A DNA stretch of 64,000 bases from Hyphomonadaceae bacterium (GTDB lineage Bacteria; Pseudomonadota; Alphaproteobacteria; Caulobacterales; Aquidulcibacteraceae). Of the stretch, positions 9,002 to 17,424 are shown piece after piece. The DNA is taken from positions 62,001-126,000 of the forward strand of contig WRPI01000001.1 in assembly GCA_009773395.1 (NCBI GenBank), read 5' to 3'. The stretch's first letter is position 1. Each line of letters opens with the position of its first letter. The notes under the pieces were generated by a model. It was not told the origin of the DNA, ran no database searches, and was given only the letters and a program-made list of their open reading frames with translations. The translations under genes and the position numbers were made by a program.

Positions 9002-9808
9002 TTATAGAATCGCGGCGACATGGCGTTCAAGCGGTTGCCATTTCTTATATTGCCGCACGTTTTCTGGCGCGTCATTCCAGGCGTTTTCAAAGGCGGCTCT
9101 TGCTGCTGGGTCTTGCAAAATATCGAATAAATTATTGAGGCGAACCCTTATTGTAAACAGGACTGCGCCAGTTTTAGGAAGCCGCCTTATGGTCTGGCGT
9201 TCGACACGTTCAAACAGCATTTTTGGTGCTTCTGCTATTGACGCGCTGGCTGCTTCGTCGCGCAATTTTTGGCCGTTTGGCGTGTATTTATCAGCGCCCC
9301 ATTGCACTGTCCAATTGAAACGCTCCAGAACATTGTCTGGCGCGAAACTATCGAAAATTCGCGCTATCCTCCCCACAAGGTCAAAACCGCCAGTTGGAAT
9401 TGGGCCGTGCAACAACGCAAGCGAATTGCCGACTGCGTATTTTGCGTCAAAAAAAGTCGGCGAGCACAAGGATAATGCGGTTAATTGCCAAATGTCGCCC
9501 AATTTTTCCATCACAATTAGATCGTCCGATACCAAACGGCTGGCGGCCAGTAACGGCGGCTCATTTTGTTGCAACTGCTTGCCGACAGTTATTGCTACCA
9601 GTTCTGCGGCTTCGGTTTGCGCAGCTAAGCTATTTGCGAGCGCTTGGAAAACTTCATCTGGCGATTTATCCAAAATGAGGTTTTTTTGTTTGAGCCATTC
9701 CACTTGGTCATCTGGCAAAAGCCAATTTTCCAAAACAATTGGTTTTAGCCCCACATTAAATTGCGGTGGCCCATTCATATTTTTCAAGATATGCGGTTGC
9801 GTTTCCAT
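9002..9808 (-). CDS. DUF3445 family protein (haem-dependent oxidative N-demethylase-like)
   Basis: 268 residues. The end carries the family hallmark around residues 201-222 (VERQTIRRLPKTGAVLFTIR), preceded by an LALLHGPIPTGG loop in mid-protein and a FNWTVQWGADKY segment. This matches DUF3445, whose characterised relative is the alpha subunit of haem-dependent oxidative N-demethylase. The usual partner subunits are not adjacent, so demethylase activity is not shown here. It appears monocistronic. Confidence 0.72.
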   Translation of the reverse strand: METQPHILKNMNGPPQFNVGLKPIVLENWLLPDDQVEWLKQKNLILDKSPDEVFQALANSLAAQTEAAELVAITVGKQLQQNEPPLLAASRLVSDDLIVMEKLGDIWQLTALSLCSPTFFDAKYAVGNSLALLHGPIPTGGFDLVGRIARIFDSFAPDNVLERFNWTVQWGADKYTPNGQKLRDEAASASIAEAPKMLFERVERQTIRRLPKTGAVLFTIRVRLNNLFDILQDPAARAAFENAWNDAPENVRQYKKWQPLERHVAAIL

Positions 9809-9876
9809 TTTGCTAAATTAGCGAAAAGCAAACAAAGCGCAATATATGCGGCTATGGGTGAGTAAAAATGCCGCGA

Positions 9877-10389
9877 CTAATTAGGAATAGCGTTTGAATC
9901 GGGTCCCAAAACTTCGTTTGGGCCTACATTTCTTTGGGTGGGCCTAGTTATTGCGCCGCTTCCAGTCGGGGATTCTGTTTCACGATAATCGCCACGCCCC
10001 AATTCATCACCGCAAAAAGTCGCAAATACCCGCTTGGGCGCACCGCTACCATCGCGCCGCACAGTTTCAATGGTCTGGCAAGTTGCATCGGGGCCCGCAA
10101 TTTGATTGGTGAAAATATCGTCATTCAGTGCGATTGTTTGATTGGCTTGCGGCGCGTTTGCACAGGCTGGAATTGGCTGCCCCCTAACCACAACGCACAT
10201 TTCAGGCGCTGTATAAAGGGTCGCGCTTGGATCAAATCTCTGCACGTTACCATCAGGCCCTGGCAAATGTGCCGCCGGGCCACCCGCCCAATCAGAAGGC
10301 AAAGCCGTATCGCTTTGTTGCGAAGGCGTTTCAATGGGGCGAAACTGGGCTTCATTTGGTTCTTGGAATAGAAAAAATAATGCGAACAT
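9877..10389 (-). CDS. Hypothetical protein, proline-rich with four cysteines
   Basis: 170 residues, not recognised. A short hydrophobic start (MFALFFLF) is followed by a Pro/Gln/Asp-rich region and a core with four cysteines (in APEMCVVV, IPACANAP, DATCQTIE and ATFCGDEL), spaced as if for two disulphides in an exported domain. It ends with a low-complexity tail. Just upstream, GCCTTTGCGAAAGGC (10397-10411) forms a hairpin that would hold the weak AAAGG ribosome site. Function unknown. Confidence 0.5.
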   Translation of the reverse strand: MFALFFLFQEPNEAQFRPIETPSQQSDTALPSDWAGGPAAHLPGPDGNVQRFDPSATLYTAPEMCVVVRGQPIPACANAPQANQTIALNDDIFTNQIAGPDATCQTIETVRRDGSGAPKRVFATFCGDELGRGDYRETESPTGSGAITRPTQRNVGPNEVLGPDSNAIPN

Positions 10390-10452
10390 GGGATTGGCCT
10401 TTGCGAAAGGCTATTATGCGCCAAGTTCCTTAATCCATAGTGAATTTCATTT

Positions 10453-10552
10453 AGAGCATTTCCCGAAAAGTGTGAAGCGGTTTTCGGACGAGAAATGCGA
10501 CAAAGAAAGGAATCTTGAGCTCCATTCTGATACAATCAGAATGGGAATAGCT
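10453..10552. repeat. Rhizobiales-type palindromic repeat (double hairpin)
   Basis: Starts AGAGCATTTCCCGAAAA and folds into two adjacent hairpins. The first pairs GCATTTC with GAAATGC and CGAAAA with TTTTCG around a GTGTGAAGCGG loop. The second is CCATTCTGAT-ACA-ATCAGAATGG, perfectly paired. The AGAGC...CCGAAAAGTG...GGTTTTCGG core is widespread as an intergenic palindromic repeat in Rhizobiales genomes (from memory). Only one copy was seen here, just 3' of the LuxR-type gene stop, where it might act as terminator or spacer. Confidence 0.65.
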
Positions 10553-11467
10553 TTAGATTAGAGTTTCTTGAGCTTTAAGTGCCATCTCGACCAATCTAAA
10601 GGATTTGTTCGCGGCGACATCGCCAATTTGGGTATATTCCATTTTAGCAAAAGCACTTTGGCAATGGGTTGCCGACTTGCATTGGCTCTGGCTGTTATTT
10701 GCGGAAAAGTGTTTGTAAGTTTCATTTGGCGCAGGTGGCAAAATAACCCCCTCCACTAAAGCCCTTACAGCGGATTGAATACGATTATGAACTCCCATTT
10801 TGCGCGCGCTATTAGCCAAGTGAAACTGCACCGTGCGCGCCGCAACACCCATCAATACGCCAATTTCCCAATTAGTTTTGCCTTCAAGCACCCAGCCAAG
10901 GCATTCAATTTCGCGCATTGTAAGCGAAGTCGTCGCGGGCTTTGGAAAAAGAGCTGCAGCTTTTATGTGCTTTATGCGCTGCAACATAGTGATGGCGACA
11001 AGATTCAGCGCTTCTTCATCTTCGCTCACCAACGCTAAATGTTGTTTTGATGCAAACATCAACATCGCGACGCATCCAATCGGACCATGTATCGGAATTG
11101 TTAAGCCGTCTTTTATGCCAAGCCCGCGTATTTCATTGATAAAATTGCGTTCCGACGGATTTTTTGCCTCCATAAAAACTTTGCGCCAGCCGACTGAGCC
11201 CGTAAAATTAAGCGCAATTTTCCGCACTGGATCACAAAGCGCGCTGGTTTCTGATATGTAAAATTTTCGGTGCGGCGCATCAAAATTGCCAAAGTCCAAC
11301 AATTCATCGGGTGAAGGCAATGGGCAAAATGGCCCTGGCGCCATTTGAAAATTAGAACAGTCAATCAGAGCAACCAGCCGTGCCATCGCTTCCATAATTT
11401 GGAAATCATTGCGCGCACGCCGCAGTTCTTCAATTGCACAAGAAGCAATGTTTTGGACTTTGGTCAT
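10553..11467 (-). CDS. LuxR-family regulator with autoinducer-binding domain (LuxR solo)
   Basis: 304 residues. The N-terminal part (about 20-165) looks like the autoinducer-binding domain, with SALCDPVRKIAL containing the conserved Asp-Pro pair and GIKDGLTIPIHGPIG as the second half. The C-terminal LuxR helix-turn-helix is clear: LTMREIECLGWVLEGKTNWE and AARTVQFHLANSARKMGV (about 178-235). An unusual extension of about 65 residues follows the HTH. Start ATG at 11467 is preceded by AGGAGA at good spacing. No luxI homologue is nearby, so it is a LuxR solo that may respond to foreign or endogenous acyl-homoserine lactone or another ligand. Confidence 0.85.
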   Translation of the reverse strand: MTKVQNIASCAIEELRRARNDFQIMEAMARLVALIDCSNFQMAPGPFCPLPSPDELLDFGNFDAPHRKFYISETSALCDPVRKIALNFTGSVGWRKVFMEAKNPSERNFINEIRGLGIKDGLTIPIHGPIGCVAMLMFASKQHLALVSEDEEALNLVAITMLQRIKHIKAAALFPKPATTSLTMREIECLGWVLEGKTNWEIGVLMGVAARTVQFHLANSARKMGVHNRIQSAVRALVEGVILPPAPNETYKHFSANNSQSQCKSATHCQSAFAKMEYTQIGDVAANKSFRLVEMALKAQETLI

Positions 11468-11904
11468 TTATCTCTCCTGAAAACTCAAAAACGGAAGCCA
11501 AAGCCTCCATTTTACTACTTTAAGTTATTTTGACATTTGCCCTTGTGGCAGTGTTTTACTTGCTTTCTGTTCATTGGCATTGTTTTTATGCCGATTTTGC
11601 CGAAATTATGGCAGAAATTTCGGCATTCACAAATACCCGTTCTAGTTGTATTTTCTTTTACGTTCAAAACCACTGTCACGTCAAGCACCTCAAATATAGC
11701 AAGTCAGTCTTTTTATGTTCTTGTTTTGTTCTTATTTGAATATTCACGAAAAGCAAGCCTGCTAAGTTCCTGTTGCGCCAATTTGCGACCATTTTTGACG
11801 TAACGATGGCGATTTCTGCATTTGCTATTTTGACATAAATTCTGGCAATGCAACTGCATCGCAACATCATGCTTGACACATTAGTAATTGCTAATACATT
11901 TCGC
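11468..11904. other. Non-coding AT-rich region upstream of the LuxR-type gene
   Basis: No convincing gene. It contains a perfect 9-bp dyad GCCGAAATT-N8-AATTTCGGC at 11599-11624, about 130 bases before the LuxR start; this could be an operator but has no second copy here to support it. The short frames lack ribosome sites and plausible composition. Confidence 0.4.
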
Positions 11905-12091
11905 TAGAGCGTTGGATGTTCAAGTTGAATCGAATTTGCCGCAGCAATTTTACTTTCGCTTCGCTACAGGTCTTCGCGCTTCGCGCTACGGCTGTGCCAG
12001 TTTTGGTGACAAATATGCGGTTAATACTGGAGTATTAGCCAAATATTTGTTGCCAGAAATGGTGCAAAAGGGCGCGGCAAAACGGTGCAAC
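11905..12091 (+). repeat. Truncated palindromic element copy with 42-nt internal insertion
   Basis: Begins TAGAGCGTTGGATGTTCAAG, as the 164-bp elements at 25808 and 31201 do when read on their minus strand. The central palindrome AATACTGGAGTATT is kept. Relative to those copies it has 42 extra bases after GCAGCAATTTT (about 11952-11993), rich in CTTCGC/TTCGCG, which preserve the open reading frame. It lacks the last 19 or so bases (the outer right arm), ending at GGTGCAAC next to the DUF2892 remnant. Confidence 0.75.
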
Positions 12092-12092
12092 A

Positions 12093-12281
12093 ATGGGGCT
12101 TGGCGTTCTTTTTATCGCCGCTGGCCTAATGCCAGCTTTGGTGGGCATTATACCGAATAGCATTTTGCACTTGACTATCGTAGGCGTGGGCCTGACTTCT
12201 TTCGTGACAGGATATTTCAGTTTTTGCCCTATCTATGGTTTGTTTGGAATAAAAACCTACAAAATTGAAAATTCAGATTAG
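12093..12281 (+). pseudogene. DUF2892 (YgaP-type) membrane protein, 5'-truncated
   Basis: The 62-residue frame ends FVTGYFSFCPIYGLFGIKTY, which matches the DUF2892 C-terminus (the TG...FCP.Y.L.GI.T pattern), and has two hydrophobic segments. Full-length members begin with roughly 15 more residues (the nVG..DR..R stretch); here that part is replaced by the palindromic element ending at 12091. No ribosome site precedes the ATG at 12093. It is best read as a gene whose start was removed by the element; residual expression is possible. Confidence 0.6.
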
Positions 12282-12358
12282 CAGATTGCGCGATGTAAGT
12301 TGAAAATGCTAATACCCACCCAAATAGTGGCAACTTCATATTTACAGGTTATTAAATT

Positions 12359-13450
12359 GTGGCTCAGTTAGTTCTCGGCATTGAAACATCCTGCGATGAA
12401 ACCGCTGCGGCAGTTGTGCGCCTTGAGAATGGCAAAGCGCAAGTTCTTTCCAATATTGTTGCAAGCCAAATAAAAGATCATTCGCCTTATGGCGGCGTTG
12501 TGCCAGAAATTGCCGCGCGCAAGCACGTGGAAAAAATTGACGACGTAATCGGCCTTGCTATTAGAGAAGCTGGCGTAGAATTATCTGATTTATCTGGCGT
12601 CGCGGCTACTGCCGGCCCTGGGCTTATTGGTGGCGTATTGGTCGGCCTTTTAAGCGCCAAGGCAATTGCATTGGGCGCGGGCTTGCCTTTCATTGCCATT
12701 AACCACCTTGAAGGCCACGCATTATCGCCAAAATTGACCCAAGATTTGGATTTTCCATATTTATTGCTTTTGGTTTCAGGCGGCCATTGTCAAATTTTGA
12801 AAGTTGTGGAGCTTGGCCAGTATAAGCGGCTTGGTACCACAATTGATGACGCATTGGGAGAGGCTTTTGACAAAACCGCCAAACTCCTTGTCCTTGGTTA
12901 CCCTGGCGGGCCATTGGTTGAGCGAGCCGCTAGTTTGGGCAACCCAAAATATGAATTGCCGCGTCCGATGATTAATCGTCCGGGCTGTGATTTTTCATTT
13001 GCTGGCTTGAAAACCGCAGTCTCGCGTTTGGCGCAAAGCCTTGAAAATGAAAAAGGCGAATTGAGCAATGAATGTGTCAATGACATTTGCGCAAGCTTTC
13101 AAGCAGCAACAATGGCGGTTTTGCTTAATCGCCTTGAAGCTGCATTTGCAATGAGCGAACTAACAGGCAATAATCGGCGCTTGGTTGTGGCAGGCGGGGT
13201 TGCCGCCAATCAAGCAATCCGAAGTGCGATAAATGAACTCTGCGAAAGTTTTGGGTGGCAATATTTTGCGCCGGAATTGAAATATTGTGGTGATAATGGT
13301 GCCATGATAGCACTCGCAGGCGCAATGCGCCTTGAAGCAGGAATCACATCGGATTTACACACCAAAGCCCGCCCACGATGGCCTTTGGACGAAATATCCG
13401 CGCCCTTAAACCTCAAACACGGCTATGGCAAAAAAGGCGCGAAAGTTTAG
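12359..13450 (+). CDS. tsaD: tRNA N6-adenosine threonylcarbamoyltransferase
   Basis: 363 residues. GIETSCDETAAAVV at 7-20 and AINHLEGHAL with metal-binding His116 and His120 mark the Kae1/TsaD/Qri7 family. Later GDNGAMIALAG supplies the nucleotide-binding Asp. Start codon is GTG at 12359. It transfers the threonylcarbamoyl group to A37 of ANN-decoding tRNAs with TsaB, TsaE and TsaC, none of which is adjacent. Its 3' end overlaps the convergent TPR membrane protein gene by four bases. Confidence 0.96.
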   Translation: MAQLVLGIETSCDETAAAVVRLENGKAQVLSNIVASQIKDHSPYGGVVPEIAARKHVEKIDDVIGLAIREAGVELSDLSGVAATAGPGLIGGVLVGLLSAKAIALGAGLPFIAINHLEGHALSPKLTQDLDFPYLLLLVSGGHCQILKVVELGQYKRLGTTIDDALGEAFDKTAKLLVLGYPGGPLVERAASLGNPKYELPRPMINRPGCDFSFAGLKTAVSRLAQSLENEKGELSNECVNDICASFQAATMAVLLNRLEAAFAMSELTGNNRRLVVAGGVAANQAIRSAINELCESFGWQYFAPELKYCGDNGAMIALAGAMRLEAGITSDLHTKARPRWPLDEISAPLNLKHGYGKKGAKV

Positions 13451-14202
13451 TTTGAATTAACTTGCTTCATCGCAGTTTGTAGTCGCCTGATAATCGGCAA
13501 ATTGATTTCCCGTGTGTGCTTAGTCCAGCGTGACATTGATGATTCAAGCTGGCCATTCAAATTTGATGCAGTTTCCAAATCTTTGGTAGCAAAAGCAAAA
13601 ATCGTATATTCGGCCAAAGCTTCAAAACTGCCATATTTATTATGCGCGGCTGCAAATGCTTGTTTTGCTTCCACCAATCTATTCGCGCCTTGCAATGCTT
13701 TTGCGTATAAAATGTCAATTTGTTCGGGGCGAAAATTTTTGTCCTCGGCCCTAATTGCTTCAATATGCCCAAGGGCTTTTTCAAATTGCGCCGATTCCAA
13801 AAATGCTCTCGACGCATTGTAGCGTATATTCAAATCACTTGCGAAAGGCCCTTTTAAGCAATCTTCAAAATTATTTGCAGCGCCATTCGGGTCACCATTT
13901 TCCAAAAGCGCCGAAGCATAACGCATTTGGTTTTGCGCAGTTGGGGTAAATTCAAATGCTTCTTTTGCTTCGCGCAATTCCCTAGTTGGATCCAATTTTT
14001 TTTGAACCACAGCAACCGCTTTACGCGCGCCATGTTCAAGCCCCGAACTTGGCAAAAAAATCGCAATGAAATATATCAAACTCCCAAGCCCTGGGAACAT
14101 CAACAAAATAAACAACCAATATTGGTTTTGATTTGTCCTGACAGCATGAATTGCAAAAAACACCGCTATTATTAAATGCAATCCAATCCCTAATATTGGC
14201 AT
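13447..14202 (-). CDS. Membrane-anchored TPR protein with PLDc_N-like N-terminus
   Basis: About 251 residues from the ATG at 14202, chosen because AAGGA lies seven bases before it; the frame stays open to 14238. Two transmembrane segments near the start with YWLFILLMFPGLGSLIYFI resemble the phospholipase D nuclease N-terminal membrane module. The rest is a cytoplasmic helical-repeat domain (for example NQMRYASALLENGDPNGAAN). Function unknown; it is a single gene convergent with tsaD. Confidence 0.75.
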   Translation of the reverse strand: MPILGIGLHLIIAVFFAIHAVRTNQNQYWLFILLMFPGLGSLIYFIAIFLPSSGLEHGARKAVAVVQKKLDPTRELREAKEAFEFTPTAQNQMRYASALLENGDPNGAANNFEDCLKGPFASDLNIRYNASRAFLESAQFEKALGHIEAIRAEDKNFRPEQIDILYAKALQGANRLVEAKQAFAAAHNKYGSFEALAEYTIFAFATKDLETASNLNGQLESSMSRWTKHTREINLPIIRRLQTAMKQVNSN

Positions 14203-14258
14203 GGTTATATCCTTCATTGAGGCCGCTACGAAACTCATAGAGACTATTGTGAGACGAT

Positions 14259-14350
14259 TGTCATCCCCGAATTTTCGTAGAAAATGTCGGGGATCTCGTT
14301 TCTATTCCACCGAGATCCCCGACAAAATCTTCGATTTTTCGGGGATGACA
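14259..14350. repeat. Nested GTCATCCCCG palindrome (REP-like element)
   Basis: The outer arms TGTCATCCCCGAA (14259-14271) and TTCGGGGATGACA (14338-14350) pair perfectly, and the inner arms TGTCGGGGATCTCG (14285-14298) and CGAGATCCCCGACA (14311-14324) pair perfectly around a 12-base loop. The four arms share a CCCCGA core, so alternative pairings are possible. It lies between the membrane TPR gene start and the thiolase 3' end. GTCATCCCCG palindromes are common dispersed repeats in Proteobacteria; only one copy is in this window. Confidence 0.75.
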
Positions 14351-14413
14351 GTGTTTGTAAGAGCTCTCGTAGTGGTCTTTTTGTTGGCCTATATTTGCCC
14401 GAGCCTACCGCAA

Positions 14414-15586
14414 CTACCGCTCAACGCAAAGCGCAACACCCATACCACCACCGATACACAAAGTCGCCAAACCTTTTTTTGCATCTCGCTTTTGCATTTC
14501 ATAAAGCAAAGTGACAAGCACACGTGCGCCCGAGGCACCAATTGGATGACCAAGGGCAATTGCGCCGCCATTCACATTCACTTTATTGGCGTCCCAACCC
14601 ATATCGCGGTTAACTGCAATTGCTTGGGCGGCAAATGCTTCATTGGCTTCAATCAAATCAAGATCGCCAACTTGCCAGCCAGCTTTTTCCAAGGCGCGGC
14701 GCGATGAAGGCACTGGACCAATGCCCATAATCGAAGGATCCACGCCTTGGGTGGCATATGATTTTATGGTCGCCAGCGGCGTCACGCCAAGCTCTTTTGC
14801 CTTACTCGCGCTCATTAACACTAATGCCGCCGCGCCATCATTTAAGCCCGACGCATTGCCAGCAGTAACTGTGCCGTCCTTTTTGAATGCCGGCCTAAGG
14901 CCAGCCATTGCTTCGATTGTTGCGCCGTGGCGAATATATTCATCATTTTCAACAACCACTTCACCCTTGCGCGATTTGATTGTGACGGGTGCGATTTCGT
15001 CTTTGAAGCGGCTCGATTTTTGCGCGGTTTCAGCTTTATTTTGCGAAGCAACCGCGAAAGCGTCTTGCTCATCACGGCTGATTTGCCATTTCTCGGCGAT
15101 ATTTTCGGCAGTCATGCCCATGTGATAATCATTGAACGCATCGGTTAGGCCGTCACTTATCATGGTATCAACAAATGAAACCCCGCCCATTTTCGTGCCA
15201 TTGCGAAGAAACCCACTATGATGAGCATTACTCATGCTTTCTTGACCGCCAGCCACAACGATTTCTCGCTCGCCAGTGGCAATTTGCTGTGCTGCTATCG
15301 CTACAGCGCGTAAGCCAGATCCACAAATCTGATTGATAATCCATGAAGGTGCTTCGTCTTTAATGCCAGCGGCTCTAGCGGCTTGGCGGCCGGGGTTTTG
15401 GCCTTGGCCGGCGGTTAGGACATGGCCGAAAATCACTTCTTCAACCATATTGGCTTCTATGCCCGCCCGCGAAATCGCTTCAGCAATCGCAATCGCACCC
15501 AATTCGTGGGCTTTAAGTGCGGATAATGCGCCCCCAAATGAACCAACTGGGGTGCGGGCTGCGCTAGCAATAATAATATCAGTCAT
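14414..15586 (-). CDS. phaA: Acetyl-CoA C-acetyltransferase (thiolase)
   Basis: 390 residues, standard length for biosynthetic thiolases. Nucleophile Cys88 lies in [10 protein letters not shown], the catalytic His in [14 protein letters not shown] near 347, and the second catalytic Cys near 377 in CIGGGMG. It condenses two acetyl-CoA to acetoacetyl-CoA or does the reverse. The divergent neighbour is PhaR, the polyhydroxyalkanoate repressor, which points to a polymer-synthesis role; no phaB or phaC is in the window. A role in fatty acid or leucine catabolism cannot be excluded. Confidence 0.93.
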   Translation of the reverse strand: MTDIIIASAARTPVGSFGGALSALKAHELGAIAIAEAISRAGIEANMVEEVIFGHVLTAGQGQNPGRQAARAAGIKDEAPSWIINQICGSGLRAVAIAAQQIATGEREIVVAGGQESMSNAHHSGFLRNGTKMGGVSFVDTMISDGLTDAFNDYHMGMTAENIAEKWQISRDEQDAFAVASQNKAETAQKSSRFKDEIAPVTIKSRKGEVVVENDEYIRHGATIEAMAGLRPAFKKDGTVTAGNASGLNDGAAALVLMSASKAKELGVTPLATIKSYATQGVDPSIMGIGPVPSSRRALEKAGWQVGDLDLIEANEAFAAQAIAVNRDMGWDANKVNVNGGAIALGHPIGASGARVLVTLLYEMQKRDAKKGLATLCIGGGMGVALCVER

Positions 15587-15763
15587 CGTAAATTTCCTTC
15601 AAATGGCGTCGAACAAGCAACAAATTGGTGTATTTCGCTGTTCTTTTACCGCATGTGCAAAACAATCTTGCATATGCGATATTGCGGCGCGAAAATACAT
15701 AACTATAAGCACATTTGAAATGTTTGTTGCAAGTCAAATAGGCAATTTAATGGGAGCGGATAT

Positions 15764-16336
15764 ATGGCAAGCGCAAAAGGCCTAATAACAATCAAAAAAT
15801 ATGCAAATCGGCGTTTGTATAATACTGATAGTTCGTCATATGTGACGCTTGATTTCCTTTCACAATTAGTTCGCGATGGCATTGATTTTGAAGTGCTGGA
15901 CGCAAAAACTGGCGATGACATTACAAGGCAGGTTTTGACGCAAATTATTTTTGAAGCTGAAAACTCGGGCGCAAGCCTTTTGAGCGTGAATTTTCTACGA
16001 GACGTGATTGGCTATTATGGGAAAAGTGTTCAGGGATTTTTTCCCAATTATCTTGAAATGTCAGTTAAGAACTTTGAACAAACCCAAGAACAATGGAAAA
16101 ATGCGTTTGCTGTGCCGAATGCAGCCCAGCCTATGGAAATGTTTTCAAACGCAATGAAGGCGAATTTGGAAATGTTCGGCAAAGCCGCCCAAGCTGTAAC
16201 TGGCATGGCAGCAAGCAATCCATTTACGCCAGCACCGCTTAATGAAATGGCCGCAAAAACCACCGATGATGCACTTAAATTGATGCAGCAACAAATGGCG
16301 ATGATGCAAGCTCAATTGGATAAATTAGCTAAGTAG
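15764..16336 (+). CDS. phaR: Polyhydroxyalkanoate synthesis repressor PhaR
   Basis: 190 residues. The N-terminal PHB/PHA accumulation regulator domain (about 6-65) contains IKKYANRRLYNTDSSSYVTL and TRQVLTQIIFEAE, strongly conserved in alphaproteobacterial PhaR. The C-terminal part is helical and ends in a Gln/Met-rich tail (LMQQQMAMMQAQLDKLAK) suited to coiled-coil or granule contact. PhaR binds DNA to repress phasin and its own gene and is released on binding polymer. The 177-base region shared with the divergent thiolase gene is the likely operator location. Confidence 0.94.
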   Translation: MASAKGLITIKKYANRRLYNTDSSSYVTLDFLSQLVRDGIDFEVLDAKTGDDITRQVLTQIIFEAENSGASLLSVNFLRDVIGYYGKSVQGFFPNYLEMSVKNFEQTQEQWKNAFAVPNAAQPMEMFSNAMKANLEMFGKAAQAVTGMAASNPFTPAPLNEMAAKTTDDALKLMQQQMAMMQAQLDKLAK

Positions 16337-16344
16337 CTAGTTAG

Positions 16345-16848
16345 CTAAATTTTCCAAAGCCAAACTTTGCCCAATTCCTCATTGGGTATTTCGCTTACGA
16401 ACTTCATACCGACTTTTTTCAATACCGAGTTGGACGCATTTTCCCGTGCCAAAGTGTGCGCAATAACCGAAGTTGCACCATTACATAACGCAAAACTGAC
16501 CATTTCGGTCGCGGCTTCAGTGGCAAAGCCAAGATTTTGAAATTCGGGGGCAATTTCATAACCAATTTCAACTTCGCTCTTTGCATTTGGCGTCCCGACA
16601 TAGCCGCCATTGCCGATTATTTTAGTTCCCGCAAAATCTAAGAACAAATAGCCGCCCCAAGGTGTAGCGCTCGGTTTGGCAGTATTTTCTTTGCTTATTT
16701 CAAAAGCTTCGGGGAATAATGGCCAATCATCAGGCACTTTCAACCCATAAGTTTTGGCAAATTTGGCGCGGTTTGAACTTAATGTTTTTTTGATTTCGTC
16801 ATCTACAAAAACGAATTTCAGGCGAGTAGTTGGCAGTAATGCTAGCAT
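16345..16848 (-). CDS. GNAT family N-acetyltransferase (first of three)
   Basis: 167 residues of the RimJ/RimL-type acetyltransferase fold. EIGYEIAPEFQNLGFATEAATEMVSFA carries the beta4-alpha3 acetyl-CoA loop (QNLGFA in place of Q/RxxGxG/A), and VIAHTLARENASNSVLKKVGMKFVSE is the usual C-terminal motif. It is the last gene of the purB-bolA-GNAT-GNAT-GNAT run. Substrate unknown. It is shorter and more diverged than the two upstream paralogues. Confidence 0.8.
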   Translation of the reverse strand: MLALLPTTRLKFVFVDDEIKKTLSSNRAKFAKTYGLKVPDDWPLFPEAFEISKENTAKPSATPWGGYLFLDFAGTKIIGNGGYVGTPNAKSEVEIGYEIAPEFQNLGFATEAATEMVSFALCNGATSVIAHTLARENASNSVLKKVGMKFVSEIPNEELGKVWLWKI

Positions 16849-16857
16849 GGTCGAGGT

Positions 16858-17424
16858 TTACCGATTGAATTTATTACGATTAATTTGCCACTCATCGCGG
16901 CTTTGCCCCCATGCGTCAACCGGCAAATTTTCATATGGTGGCGGCAATTGGGTGGGGCCTAGGTTCTTTGAGCCGAGTTTAATCGCCAGTGCTTGCGATG
17001 GGTAATTCAAAGGCGCAATGCAATGCACCAGTTTTTCCCATTTCAATTGATCAAAAGCATAGTCCATGGTGGCAATTGCTGCTTCCAATGCCAAACCTTT
17101 TCCCATTGCAGATTTAACAATGCCCCAACCAACTTCTTTTTCAGGCCAAGCGAAAGGATGAATCGGCCCAACGCGCCCCAACCACTCGCCGCTGGTTTTA
17201 TCAATTAGGCAAAACATAGAAAAGCCCCACAAATGCCAAGCGCCAGCAAAGCCATTAAAAGTGCGCCAGGCAGTTGCTTTAGATTGAACTCCGCCTAAAA
17301 ATTCCATGACTTGAGGGTCTTGGTGCATGGCAGCGAAGGCGTCGAAATCTTCGGCGATGGGTGGACGCAAAATCAAACGTGCGGTTTCAATTGTTGGGCC
17401 GAGAGGCGATTTTTCACTTTTCAT
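16858..17424 (-). CDS. GNAT family N-acetyltransferase (second of three)
   Basis: 188 residues. ETARLILRPPIAEDFDAFAAM at the start and EVGWGIVKSAMGKGLALEAA with the acetyl-CoA loop (KSAMGKGLA) define the RimJ/RimL subgroup. It is clearly paralogous to the next gene upstream: both share TARLILRPPI, FxxFxGAWxxxGxxMFxxxxKxSGxWxGxxGPxxxxxWPxxExGW, and an LPPPYE segment near the end. The start overlaps that neighbour by 11 bases. Target substrate unknown. Confidence 0.85.
   Translation of the reverse strand: MKSEKSPLGPTIETARLILRPPIAEDFDAFAAMHQDPQVMEFLGGVQSKATAWRTFNGFAGAWHLWGFSMFCLIDKTSGEWLGRVGPIHPFAWPEKEVGWGIVKSAMGKGLALEAAIATMDYAFDQLKWEKLVHCIAPLNYPSQALAIKLGSKNLGPTQLPPPYENLPVDAWGQSRDEWQINRNKFNR

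Noticed and set aside
9135-9821. 228-residue open frame on the plus strand
   Set aside because: It is fully antisense to the DUF3445 gene, which has clear family motifs; the plus-strand product has no recognisable motif and arises from the codon bias of the real gene.
14586-15125. 179-residue open frame on the plus strand
   Set aside because: Antisense to the thiolase gene, whose catalytic residues are intact; a shadow frame.
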